This document shows positions 1 to 5,388 of a DNA stretch of 6,093 bases, piece after piece. Position 1 is the first letter of the stretch, and each line of letters opens with the position of its first letter. The notes beneath the pieces were generated by a model that searched no databases, had not been told where the DNA came from, and saw only the letters and a program-made list of their open reading frames with translations. This DNA is from Betaproteobacteria bacterium (lineage in GTDB: Bacteria; Pseudomonadota; Gammaproteobacteria; Burkholderiales; Burkholderiaceae_C): contig RFTR01000122.1 of the NCBI GenBank assembly GCA_009923345.1, forward strand, positions 1-6,093. Reading direction: 5' to 3'. The translations under genes were made by a program, and so were the position numbers.

Positions 1-17
1 TACGAAAGGAAATAGAT

Positions 18-224
18 ATGGGTACATACGCGGTAATTGAGGATGCAAAGGTAACGAACGTTATCGTGGCGGAGTCCAAGGAGATTGCCGAGGACGTGAC
101 TGGACGTACGTGCGTCGAGTACACCGAGACAGATCCTGCAGGAATCGGCTGGGACTATGACGGAGAGATGTTTATCTCACCTCGTCCCTTTGCATCATGG
201 ACATTTGATAGAGCTGGAGATTGA
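18..224 (+). CDS. Small phage-like structural/hypothetical protein, probably truncated
   Basis: A 68-residue protein opening with MGTYAVIEDAKVTNVIVAES, followed by a GIGWDYDG segment and an SPRPFASW motif. From memory of the family, small proteins of this layout (YAVIE..VVNVIVA, then GW.YDG, then P.PF.SW) occur in phages, notably T4-like cyanophages, and near tail genes in prophages; their exact role is not established. The start is supported by AAAGGA at 5-10, seven bases before the ATG. Family members usually continue past the PF.SW motif with another acidic, tryptophan-containing stretch, whereas this one stops ten residues after the SPRP motif begins to resolve, so a C-terminal truncation is likely (inference). 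No signal peptide or membrane segment is visible. It stands alone ahead of the TA genes and may be a relic of a phage insertion. That the ORF is real is fairly sure; its function is not known. Confidence 0.6.
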   Translation: MGTYAVIEDAKVTNVIVAESKEIAEDVTGRTCVEYTETDPAGIGWDYDGEMFISPRPFASWTFDRAGD

Positions 225-238
225 TTTCCCCAAATCTC

Positions 239-267
239 TTGCTACTTTTAAAGTAACTATTTATAAT
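239..267 (+). promoter_or_regulatory. Predicted sigma70 promoter upstream of the dinJ-yafQ pair
   Basis: TTGCTA at 239-244 (four of six matches to the -35 consensus) is separated by exactly 17 bases from a perfect TATAAT at 262-267. Initiation would fall near 274. An in-frame ATG lies at 274 and would be nearly leaderless, so the better antitoxin start is the ATG at 379, leaving a leader of about 105 nt. A second, weaker -10 (TACAAT, 347-352) sits inside the palindromic sites downstream but lacks a convincing -35. Confidence 0.55.
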
Positions 268-344
268 TAATAAATGCAAAATTCAATTACCTACCAACCA
301 GCAAGCCAGTCTTCGATCACGGGACAACTGAAGGATTTCTCTGC

Positions 345-368
345 GCTACAATGTAGCTACAAAAGTAG
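345..368 (+). promoter_or_regulatory. Candidate autoregulatory operator of the DinJ-type antitoxin
   Basis: Two adjacent inverted repeats are visible: CTAC (346-349) facing GTAG (353-356) across 3 nt, then CTAC (357-360) facing GTAG (365-368) across 4 nt. They share a central perfect palindrome, TGTAGCTACA, at 352-361. RelB/DinJ antitoxins are ribbon-helix-helix repressors that bind short paired palindromes just upstream of their own gene, and this block ends ten bases before the preferred ATG at 379. It also covers the possible -10 TACAAT at 347-352. The repeats are directly seen; binding by the antitoxin is inferred. Confidence 0.5.
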
Positions 369-378
369 AGACCCTTAC

Positions 379-642
379 ATGCCAGCAAATTCAGTTGTTC
401 GTGCTCGTATTGATGAGCAAATAAAAGAGGAGGCCACTATTGTTCTGGCTGCAATGGGCTTGACGGTGTCTGATGCACTAAGAATGCTATTAACAAGAGT
501 TGCTCGTGAACAGTCTCTGCCTTTTGAGCTTTTGGTCCCAAACGCCACAACGATCAAAGCAATGCGAGATGCGCGTCAAAGCAAGACTACCAAGCATAAA
601 ACCATTGATGCGCTGATGGCTGATTTGCATGCGGACGATTGA
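379..642 (+). CDS. dinJ: DinJ/RelB-family antitoxin of a type II TA pair
   Basis: An 87-residue antitoxin expected to neutralise the YafQ-type toxin encoded just downstream and to repress the operon. The N-terminal region (VVRARIDEQIKEEA, then VLAAMGLTVSDALRMLLTRV) is the classic RelB/DinJ ribbon-helix-helix: a short beta strand followed by two helices. The PFELLVPNATTI segment and charged tail form the toxin-binding part. The frame stays open upstream to an ATG at 274, but the preferred start is 379 because family members begin immediately before VVRARID, a weak AGAG (367-370) lies at ribosome-binding distance, and the additional 35 residues would run through the operator-like palindromes. 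The gene overlaps the toxin start by 14 nt (629-642), typical of translationally coupled TA pairs. Family assignment is firm; the start is likely. Confidence 0.88.
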   Translation: MPANSVVRARIDEQIKEEATIVLAAMGLTVSDALRMLLTRVAREQSLPFELLVPNATTIKAMRDARQSKTTKHKTIDALMADLHADD

Positions 643-910
643 GAAAACAAAACAATTTAAAAAAGACTACAAACGTGAATCCAAAGGGCAATATCGGCAC
701 GTTTTGGATGAAGTTTTATTGGCAATACTTCAATTGCTTGTGAAGAAGAAAACATTGCCCAAGAAATATAGAGATCACCCGCTATCTGGTGAATGGTCAG
801 ACCACCGCGATTGCCATATCAAACCAGACCTCGTATTGATTTACAGGTTTCCAGATAGTGAATCGTTACAACTCGTTCGGCTTGGCTCGCATAGCGAATT
901 AGGTTTTTGA
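629..910 (+). CDS. yafQ: YafQ-family mRNA interferase toxin (RelE superfamily)
   Basis: A 93-residue toxin of the YafQ branch. In E. coli, YafQ is a ribosome-dependent endoribonuclease that cuts mRNA in the A site at AAA lysine codons and is held inactive by DinJ. Residues matching the E. coli catalytic set are visible: His50 (in KYRDHPLSG), His63 and Asp67 (in CHIKPD), and His88 (in RLGSHSEL). The residue after Asp67 is Leu instead of the E. coli Trp68. The terminal Phe is at 93, one place later than expected because the end reads SELGF where SELF or ALF is usual. These are tolerable differences, and the toxin looks intact. It starts inside the last codons of the antitoxin gene and has no strong ribosome binding site of its own, consistent with coupling. 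A frameshifted higA begins only 23 nt after its stop. Confidence 0.88.
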   Translation: MRTIEKTKQFKKDYKRESKGQYRHVLDEVLLAILQLLVKKKTLPKKYRDHPLSGEWSDHRDCHIKPDLVLIYRFPDSESLQLVRLGSHSELGF

Positions 911-933
911 AAAAATGAGCCCTGAAGAACATC

Positions 934-1207
934 ATGTTTAAAAATGGAATGCGGCCAGTTCATCCTGGTGGGTATTAGCGTGCGCGCCTTGTCACTGGCG
1001 TTGCATGTTCCGTATTCCCGTTTAAGGGAAATAGTCGACGGTAAGCGTGGTGTCTCTGCTGACACAGCACTTCGTCTTGAGCGTTATTTTGGAAGCGAAG
1101 CCCAAGGGTGGCTCAATCTTCAAGCGGCATATGACTTACGCATTGCTGAAAAACAAAGCGCCAAAGCGATCTTTAAGAAAATTGCGCCGCTGGCTTTGGC
1201 GTCTTAA
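934..1207 (+). pseudogene. higA: Frameshifted orphan HigA-type antitoxin (XRE/VapI family)
   Basis: HigA proteins are helix-turn-helix antitoxins that usually begin M..NGMRP.HPGE and continue with LREEL.ELGIS. Here the ATG at 934 reads MFKNGMRPVHPGGY and meets TAG at 976-978. The rest (GISVRALSLALHVP, then GKRGVSADTALRLERYFG, then WLNLQAAYDLR) continues in another frame to TAA at 1205-1207. About a dozen codons that normally join the two parts are missing, so a small out-of-frame deletion near 966-976 explains the break. An ATG at 944 lies in the downstream frame and could yield an 87-residue product with an unrelated first nine residues, HTH helices 2 and 3, but no helix 1. No HigB toxin precedes it; the upstream neighbour is YafQ. 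It is either decayed or an altered regulator rescued by the 944 start. Family identity is firm; present function is uncertain. Confidence 0.8.
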
Positions 1208-1242
1208 CTGTGGTCGGGTTGAGTTACTGCATCAAGCAATCT

Positions 1243-1644
1243 ATGGAACGCATATTCGTCTACGGAACCTTATTACCCGGCCTGTGTCGCCATTACGCGA
1301 TGCAAGGTTCTCGCTCGCTCGGGAGCGGAACTATCACAGGCCTGCTCTACGACTTAGGTCCTTACCCAGCAGTTGTCCACGGCGCCGGCAAAGTGTGGGG
1401 CGAGGTGTTTGAGGTGGACGCCACAGTATTGGCTGCGCTAGACAAGATTGAAGCTTTTTACCCAGACGCGCCTGCAGACAAAAGTGAATACATCCGTGAG
1501 GAGGCGAGTGTCTGCCTGGTTGAATCCAATACGTTTATCTCTGCGGGGTTTTACCGCTTCAACAGAAGCATTGCCGGCAAGCACCAGATAGAGCACGGCG
1601 ATTATTTGAAATTTCTCGACGAAACTGGGTTTGTTCCGCAATAA
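1243..1644 (+). CDS. Gamma-glutamylcyclotransferase-like protein (GGCT/AIG2/YtfP fold)
   Basis: A 133-residue cytosolic protein. Its opening MERIFVYGTLLPG carries the YGTL substrate-binding loop of the gamma-glutamylcyclotransferase-like fold (residues 7-10). A G.LYDLGPYPAVV strand follows at 33-45, and GEVFEV at 53-58. LDKIEAFYP supplies the expected catalytic glutamate at residue 70. Enzymes of this fold release 5-oxoproline from gamma-glutamyl dipeptides or related amines; the bacterial YtfP-like members have poorly defined substrates. The frame extends upstream to a GTG at 1210, but homologues start at the M before R-I-F-V-Y-G, so 1243 is chosen; no strong ribosome binding site precedes it. 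It lies 35 nt after higA on the same strand and converges with the toxin gene on the other strand. The family is confident; the physiological role, including any link to the TA genes, is unknown. Confidence 0.82.
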   Translation: MERIFVYGTLLPGLCRHYAMQGSRSLGSGTITGLLYDLGPYPAVVHGAGKVWGEVFEVDATVLAALDKIEAFYPDAPADKSEYIREEASVCLVESNTFISAGFYRFNRSIAGKHQIEHGDYLKFLDETGFVPQ

Positions 1645-1651
1645 GCTCACC

Positions 1652-1668
1652 ATTAGCTATTAGCTATT
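1652..1668. repeat. Tandem heptamer between convergent genes
   Basis: ATTAGCT is repeated perfectly twice (1652-1658 and 1659-1665), followed by ATT and a T run to 1672. It straddles the 19-nt gap between the GGCT-like stop (1644) and the toxin stop (1664). The unit AGCTATTAGCT is also an inverted repeat around one base, but the AT-rich stem is too weak to call a terminator with confidence. Confidence 0.4.
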
Positions 1669-2086
1669 TTTTCCCGTAAGCCCCATCATGATCGGCGCTC
1701 ACCAACAGAACACACAAATGGTTGCCATGCCTAAATCCGATACCCCTGGCGGATTTAGTTAGGCGGAACGAGTAAAGCGATTCATGGCCTTGTGAGCCAG
1801 TAATACTTTGAATTTTTTCCCAATGTAGGCCTTTGTCTTTGTAGACTTCGGGCCAAGTCAATTTCAATATTTTTTTGAAAGTTGACCTAACGCGTTCAGC
1901 TTCATCTGATTCAAGCGCTATCCAAGTGCGCTGAAACTCAGCGTTATTTAAATCAAGCTGAACGTGCTTTTCGGTTAACGCCTGAGTTTTTAGTGGCGGG
2001 AAGATCGTCAGGGTTAGACGACTTTGTTGGGTTTTTTGCTGCCCATGCGATAGCTTTTTTGAGACTATTGAGGGTTTTTTCTTCAT
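1664..2086 (-). CDS. Putative RelE/ParE-like toxin paired with an AbrB-type antitoxin
   Basis: A 140-residue reading frame whose C-terminal 100 residues resemble a RelE/ParE-type toxin core. KHVQLDLNNAEFQRTW is followed by a helical region, then LTWPEVYKDKGLHWEKI, LYSFRLTKSARGIGFRHGNHL, and a terminal ADHDGAYGKK. In homologues recalled from memory the end reads HPDHDSAY. The toxic activity (mRNA cleavage or other) is inferred from fold and gene context. The only usual start codon before the conserved core is ATG at 2086, with GAGG nine bases upstream on the - strand. Using it makes the gene overlap the antitoxin by 134 nt. The first 20 lysine-rich residues lie opposite well-conserved antitoxin sequence, so the true protein may begin later at a rare codon near LTLTIFPPLK. 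The gene ends 19 nt from the convergent GGCT-like gene. Confidence 0.68.
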   Translation of the reverse strand: MKKKPSIVSKKLSHGQQKTQQSRLTLTIFPPLKTQALTEKHVQLDLNNAEFQRTWIALESDEAERVRSTFKKILKLTWPEVYKDKGLHWEKIQSITGSQGHESLYSFRLTKSARGIGFRHGNHLCVLLVSADHDGAYGKK

Positions 2087-2255
2087 GCAGCCAAGCCTCG
2101 TTGTCTGGAATGATGGTGGCTGTTCGAATGATCCAAACCCCTTTGGCTGGCGAATCTACCAATACTTGTCGGCCAGCAAACTCTTTGCCAAGTGATATTT
2201 GACCACTTGCACCTATGGATTTGACTGTTGGATTCTCTGTAAGCACTAGCGTCAT
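1953..2255 (-). CDS. AbrB/SpoVT-type antitoxin
   Basis: A 100-residue protein with a swapped-hairpin AbrB-type DNA-binding domain at about residues 10-50 (VKSIGASGQISLGKEFAGRQ, then GVWIIRTATIIPDNE). A helix follows (EEKTLNSLKKAIAWAAKNP, about 58-76), then a polar, probably disordered tail that would contact the toxin. It should neutralise the downstream toxin and autorepress. The start at 2255 is chosen over an in-frame TTG at 2270 because AGAGG (complement of 2261-2265) sits five bases before the ATG and the protein then begins MTLVLTEN, typical of the group. It is the first gene of a two-gene - strand operon with its own promoter. Its last 44 codons are overlapped by the toxin frame, so the tail past residue 76 may be shaped by the other frame or be a read-out after an indel. 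Confidence 0.78.
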   Translation of the reverse strand: MTLVLTENPTVKSIGASGQISLGKEFAGRQVLVDSPAKGVWIIRTATIIPDNEAWLHEEKTLNSLKKAIAWAAKNPTKSSNPDDLPATKNSGVNRKARSA

Positions 2256-2273
2256 AACTACCTCTTTCAAGTT

Positions 2274-2294
2274 TCATGTATTCATGCCGCATGA
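2274..2294 (-). promoter_or_regulatory. Candidate operator of the AbrB-type TA operon
   Basis: TCATG (2282-2286) faces CATGA (2290-2294) across 3 nt, and a further TTCATG (2273-2278) repeats the left arm. The block overlaps the predicted -10 and transcription start of the - strand promoter, the normal position for TA autorepression. The repeats are visible; the binding protein is inferred. Confidence 0.4.
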
Positions 2295-2319
2295 TAATTC
2301 TGTTTTCTTTTTATTTCAA
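2291..2319 (-). promoter_or_regulatory. Predicted sigma70 promoter of the AbrB-type TA operon
   Basis: Read on the - strand, TTGAAA (complement of 2314-2319) is five of six to the -35 consensus, and TATCAT (complement of 2291-2296) is five of six to the -10. The spacer is 17 nt. Transcription would start near 2284, giving a leader of about 30 nt to the ATG at 2255, with the ribosome binding site in between. Confidence 0.6.
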
Positions 2320-2471
2320 GAGAGTGGTTCTTTTGGATGACCTTTTGCATATTTATTAATCCTAATGAACCCTTTCCAATCGAGTTTGTTTGTCACTCTA
2401 TTTTTTATAAAGACTGACTTTTTAAAACCATCCCAAGCTCACCATCTGAGCCCCTCAAACCCTATCCTGAA

Positions 2472-2489
2472 CCCCTAATACGAAGGGGG
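2472..2489 (+). promoter_or_regulatory. Ribosome binding site that can be closed in a small hairpin
   Basis: The strong ribosome binding site AAGGGGG (2483-2489), five bases before the ATG at 2495, contains AGGGG (2484-2488). This is exactly complementary to CCCCT (2472-2476) across a 7-nt loop. A second CCCCT at 2451-2455 could pair with it instead. Translation of the Sel1-repeat gene could therefore be damped or switched by RNA folding. The complementarity is seen; regulation is inferred. No convincing promoter for this gene was found between 2320 and 2471, although TATAAA at 2406-2411 is a possible -10 with no good -35. Confidence 0.35.
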
Positions 2490-2494
2490 CACAC

Positions 2495-4078
2495 ATGGAA
2501 GCGTTATTAACGGATCAAGACCTAGACCAGTTCATTTGGAACTGCATTGAAAACAGCACCAATGCACGTGATTTTGTGGACTACCTAAACCACACTTACG
2601 GCACTTTCGCCGAGCAAGAAGCTGCGTACCAAAAAATGCTGACGTATTGGGGCGAAGCAGATACCCCCAAACAATTTGACAAAGCAGTCGCGGGTTTGAC
2701 AGAACAAGCTGAAGCTGGCAATGCACTCGCCATGTTCCACTTAGGGCGTTGGTACCGCTTAGGCTACGGTGTTGAAAAGAACGACGACATCGGACTCGGT
2801 TGGTACCGCAAGGGCGCCGAAGCAGGCTCCACGCGTTGCTTGATCAACCTAGCGCGCTACACAGCACTGACCGACGAGCCTGCCGCCAATGTCTTGTTTC
2901 AAAAAGCCGCAGACATGGGCGACATGTATGCCCACTGCTATTGGGCAGACAGCGACAAAGACCATTACGACAAACACTTGGAACTCGGCGCGCAAGCAGA
3001 CGATGCGTTTGCCAAGTATTGCTATGCATTTCACCTCAATAAATTAGCGCAATCCGATACTGAAAAACAGCATGCACTCGACTTAATCAAAAAAGCAGCG
3101 GAGTTAGGTGAAGCTTCGGCGTGCACTTTTGTGTATTACCAATACATGTATGGCTCGTCCATTTGCACGGTAGACAAAGAGCAAGCGGCGTACTGGATCA
3201 AAAAAGCCGTTCGCGTGGGCAGCGCGATTGGGTGCACATCCTATGGACGCATGTTGCTCGATGAGCCAGGGCGTAAAGAGGAGGGCATCAGCTACCTCAA
3301 GCGCGCTTCCATACTCGAAGAAGTATTTGGCCAAACTTTGCTCGGGCACCAACTGCTTTACTTTGGCAACACGCCAGAGTTACAAGCCGAAGGTTTTGCT
3401 TGGACGAAAGCGGCGGCCGAACTTGGACACAAACCCGCCATGGACAAGTTAGGTAATTCCAATTGCCAAACCGCATTGGGTACGGCCTATATGGCGGGTG
3501 ACTTGGTTGCGCAAGATTTTGAGAAGGCGCACAACTTGTTTCACTTGGCGCACATACAAGGCGACCCTTGGGGTACGTATGTGTTGGCGGTGTCATATGA
3601 AAACGGACACGGCGTAGACAAAGACCTAGAACGCGCCTTCGCCTTGTACATGGAAGCTGCAAAAAAGAAGTTAATCCGCGCTGGCTACAAAGTAGGAATG
3701 GCCTATATGTGGGGCGAGGGCGTCGAAGAAGACATTCCCGCCGCCGCGTATTGGTTTAAGCAAGCCGCGAATGGCGGCGACGATGACGCGCAAGTGCAGT
3801 TAGGCATGATGTTCATCTATGGCCATGGCGTTGAAGAAAACGTAGACAAGGGCTTCAATTGGCTACAACTGTCTGCCGAACAAGACAACCCCATCGCATT
3901 GCGCGAACTTGGGCTTTTGTACGAAAGCGGTAAAGGCGTGGCGCTCAGCATGTCTGAAGCCACGCGTTTGATTTCTAAGGCGGCGTCGTTGGGAGATAAG
4001 AAATCTATCGAGTGGGTGGATACGCACTATCCGGATAAACCGGATTGGTTGAAGACCTTGTGTTTGGATAAACAGTAA
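2495..4078 (+). CDS. Sel1-like-repeat (SLR/TPR-type) protein
   Basis: A 527-residue solenoid protein. The first 65 or so residues are acidic, helical and not repeat-like. From about residue 70 to 505 there are roughly nine to ten Sel1-like repeats of about 36 residues. The clearest are at 75-110 (GNALAMFHLGRWYRLGYGV), 358-393 (VSYENGHGVDKDLERAFALY), 394-428 (KVGMAYMWGEGVEEDIPAAA) and 430-465 (GMMFIYGHGVEENVDKGFNW). Repeats between about 111 and 330 are degenerate, with unusually many Cys and Tyr. Such repeats act as protein-binding scaffolds in signalling, envelope homeostasis or host interaction. There is no signal peptide or membrane segment, so it should be cytosolic unless exported another way. 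The start is fixed by AAGGGGG at 2483-2489. It is probably monocistronic, bounded by a divergent TA operon and a convergent hydrolase 15 nt away. The partner is unknown. Confidence 0.85.
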   Translation: MEALLTDQDLDQFIWNCIENSTNARDFVDYLNHTYGTFAEQEAAYQKMLTYWGEADTPKQFDKAVAGLTEQAEAGNALAMFHLGRWYRLGYGVEKNDDIGLGWYRKGAEAGSTRCLINLARYTALTDEPAANVLFQKAADMGDMYAHCYWADSDKDHYDKHLELGAQADDAFAKYCYAFHLNKLAQSDTEKQHALDLIKKAAELGEASACTFVYYQYMYGSSICTVDKEQAAYWIKKAVRVGSAIGCTSYGRMLLDEPGRKEEGISYLKRASILEEVFGQTLLGHQLLYFGNTPELQAEGFAWTKAAAELGHKPAMDKLGNSNCQTALGTAYMAGDLVAQDFEKAHNLFHLAHIQGDPWGTYVLAVSYENGHGVDKDLERAFALYMEAAKKKLIRAGYKVGMAYMWGEGVEEDIPAAAYWFKQAANGGDDDAQVQLGMMFIYGHGVEENVDKGFNWLQLSAEQDNPIALRELGLLYESGKGVALSMSEATRLISKAASLGDKKSIEWVDTHYPDKPDWLKTLCLDKQ

Positions 4079-4093
4079 TGTGTTCGAAAAGGC

Positions 4094-5155
4094 TTACTTA
4101 AGATAAGGTGCAGACTGAATCAAAGCACCTACCTCTTGCTTCCACCATTTAGCTTGCCCTGTTGTGCCATGACCCGCAGTTTGATCAGAAGCGGGAATGA
4201 GCAAAAGTCGAGCGTTTGGAATTCTTGCTAATGCTTTTTCCATGACGCCAAGTTCTGGCGGATTGCGTTCATCGTCGGCGGAGTTGATCGCAAGCACAGT
4301 AGCTTTGATTTTGTCAATGTGATCGAGTGGGTTGTAGTCCCTAGATGCGTCCCATTGGTAGAGATGGTCGTTTGCATCACCCGTAAAAGGCGCGCTAAAT
4401 CGCTCGCTCAAAAGTTGATCTGTTTTGGCGCGCGTAGGTGCTTGTCGCTGGAGGCCTTGGTTGCCTCCATTAGTTCCAATGGCGTAGAAGAGGGAGGCAA
4501 ATTGCAAGCTTCGTGGTTGTTTGACGTAATTGCCGCCCATCCATTCTGGATCGTTTCGAATGGAATCAATGATGAGGCGACGCATCATCCAATTTCGACC
4601 TGACATCTCACTGGGCATTGATGCCATAGGAACCAAGATGTCCATAAATGTTGGGTGCTTGATTCCCCACAACCATGTTTGCATGCCACCCATAGAGTTG
4701 CCCAGCACCATACGCACGTGTTTCAAATTGAGTTTTTCAGTAAGTAACCGGTATTGGGCGGCGACCATATCGTCGTAGTTGTATTTAGGGAATTGGGCTT
4801 TCAACCCGTCAGAGGGCTTGCTTGATTTGCCTGTGCCAATAGAGTCGGGTAGAACAATAAAGTATTTCGCAGCGTCTAACGGTTGACCAGGCCCAAATAA
4901 TTCGCCACCAAACGCACTACTGAGCATGCCGGCGCCTGTCCCAGTTGTGCCATGCAAAATAACAATCACTTCGCCTGCGGGGTTTCCGATTGTGGTGTAA
5001 CCAATATTTAACGTTGGCGCTACTTCGCCTGTATGGAAACGAAAGTCTTTAGCTGGCCATACCTCATATTTTTGATTGGGAAAGTTTTGTGCAAAGGCAC
5101 TCACCGGAAAAACGGACATAAGAATTACTAGGAATAAATTTAAAAAAGCACGCAT
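4094..5155 (-). CDS. Secreted MetX-like alpha/beta hydrolase
   Basis: A 353-residue protein with a Sec signal peptide (MRAFLNLFLVILMSV, hydrophobic to about 17, cleavage after AFA at residue 22), so the mature enzyme is probably periplasmic. The alpha/beta hydrolase core shows an oxyanion HG at 68-69, the nucleophile elbow GNSMGG with Ser154, an acid at Asp294 or Asp295 (NSADDERNPP) and His329 (AGHGTTG). GNSMGGMQTW and the overall order resemble homoserine O-acetyltransferase (MetX). Export and the HGTTG ending point to a hydrolase subgroup rather than methionine biosynthesis, so an ester or amide hydrolase of unknown substrate is the best guess. The start is supported by AAGGGG (complement of 5163-5168) seven bases upstream. 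It is divergent from the Bug-type binding protein across a 233-nt region and converges on the Sel1-repeat gene with 15 nt between stops; no clear terminator is visible there. Confidence 0.85.
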   Translation of the reverse strand: MRAFLNLFLVILMSVFPVSAFAQNFPNQKYEVWPAKDFRFHTGEVAPTLNIGYTTIGNPAGEVIVILHGTTGTGAGMLSSAFGGELFGPGQPLDAAKYFIVLPDSIGTGKSSKPSDGLKAQFPKYNYDDMVAAQYRLLTEKLNLKHVRMVLGNSMGGMQTWLWGIKHPTFMDILVPMASMPSEMSGRNWMMRRLIIDSIRNDPEWMGGNYVKQPRSLQFASLFYAIGTNGGNQGLQRQAPTRAKTDQLLSERFSAPFTGDANDHLYQWDASRDYNPLDHIDKIKATVLAINSADDERNPPELGVMEKALARIPNARLLLIPASDQTAGHGTTGQAKWWKQEVGALIQSAPYLK

Positions 5156-5294
5156 ACCAGAGCCCCTTAATTGTCAAATAATATTTTTTATCACCATGAA
5201 AGTAATAATGACTTGATTTGTTTGAATCCTTCGGGGGGAATAACCCTAAAGTGTGGCAAAAGATAATAAGTGCAAGGGTTTATACCAGCGCCTT

Positions 5295-5319
5295 GAGGAA
5301 TCCTCTATTGCGTAGCAAT
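5295..5319. promoter_or_regulatory. Paired inverted repeats in the divergent intergenic region
   Basis: GAGGA (5295-5299) faces TCCTC (5301-5305) around one base. Directly after it, ATTGC (5307-5311) faces GCAAT (5315-5319) around three bases. They lie 70 to 94 nt before the binding-protein ATG and upstream of a possible -10, TATTAT at 5350-5355, which lacks a good -35. That suits an activator or repressor site serving one or both divergent genes. The symmetry is visible; the regulator is unknown, and the ATTGC pair is not a standard T-N11-A LysR box. Confidence 0.35.
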
Positions 5320-5338
5320 TGCAAATTAGTTAACTTGC

Positions 5339-5369
5339 ATCCTGCAAACTATTATTGGGTGCGCAGGAT
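5339..5369 (+). promoter_or_regulatory. Seven-base inverted repeat ahead of the Bug-type gene
   Basis: ATCCTGC (5339-5345) is repeated in inverted form as GCAGGAT (5363-5369) across 17 nt. The candidate -10 TATTAT (5350-5355) lies in the loop. If transcription starts near 5362, only the right arm would be in the mRNA, so an operator flanking the -10 is more likely than an RNA hairpin. This is inference from position only. Confidence 0.35.
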
Positions 5370-5388
5370 TAAACACCAGAGGAACTGA

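Noticed and set aside
274..378. N-terminal extension of the DinJ-type antitoxin from the ATG at 274
   Set aside because: Family members begin next to VVRARID; the extension crosses operator-like palindromes, and the promoter's own start site falls at about 274.
1210..1242. GTG start giving the GGCT-like protein 11 additional residues
   Set aside because: The fold begins at the strand containing R-I-F-V-Y-G, and the additional residues have no family-like features; ATG at 1243 is preferred.
1..2320. Chromosomal integron cassette array, suggested by several small TA genes
   Set aside because: No attC-like core sites or imperfect palindromes of the expected size lie between the genes, and orientations are mixed with very short gaps.
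2800..3662. Open frames on both strands inside the Sel1-repeat gene
   Set aside because: They are shadows of the repeat protein: Arg/Cys/Leu-rich, with no family features and no ribosome binding sites.
4079..4110. Terminator between the convergent Sel1-repeat and hydrolase genes
   Set aside because: CTTACTTAAGATAAG is only an imperfect AT-rich palindrome overlapping the hydrolase stop, without a GC stem or T run.
5307..5319. LysR-type T-N11-A box in the divergent region
   Set aside because: The inverted repeat ATTGC-GTA-GCAAT is real but does not have the T-N11-A arrangement, and no LysR gene is in the window.
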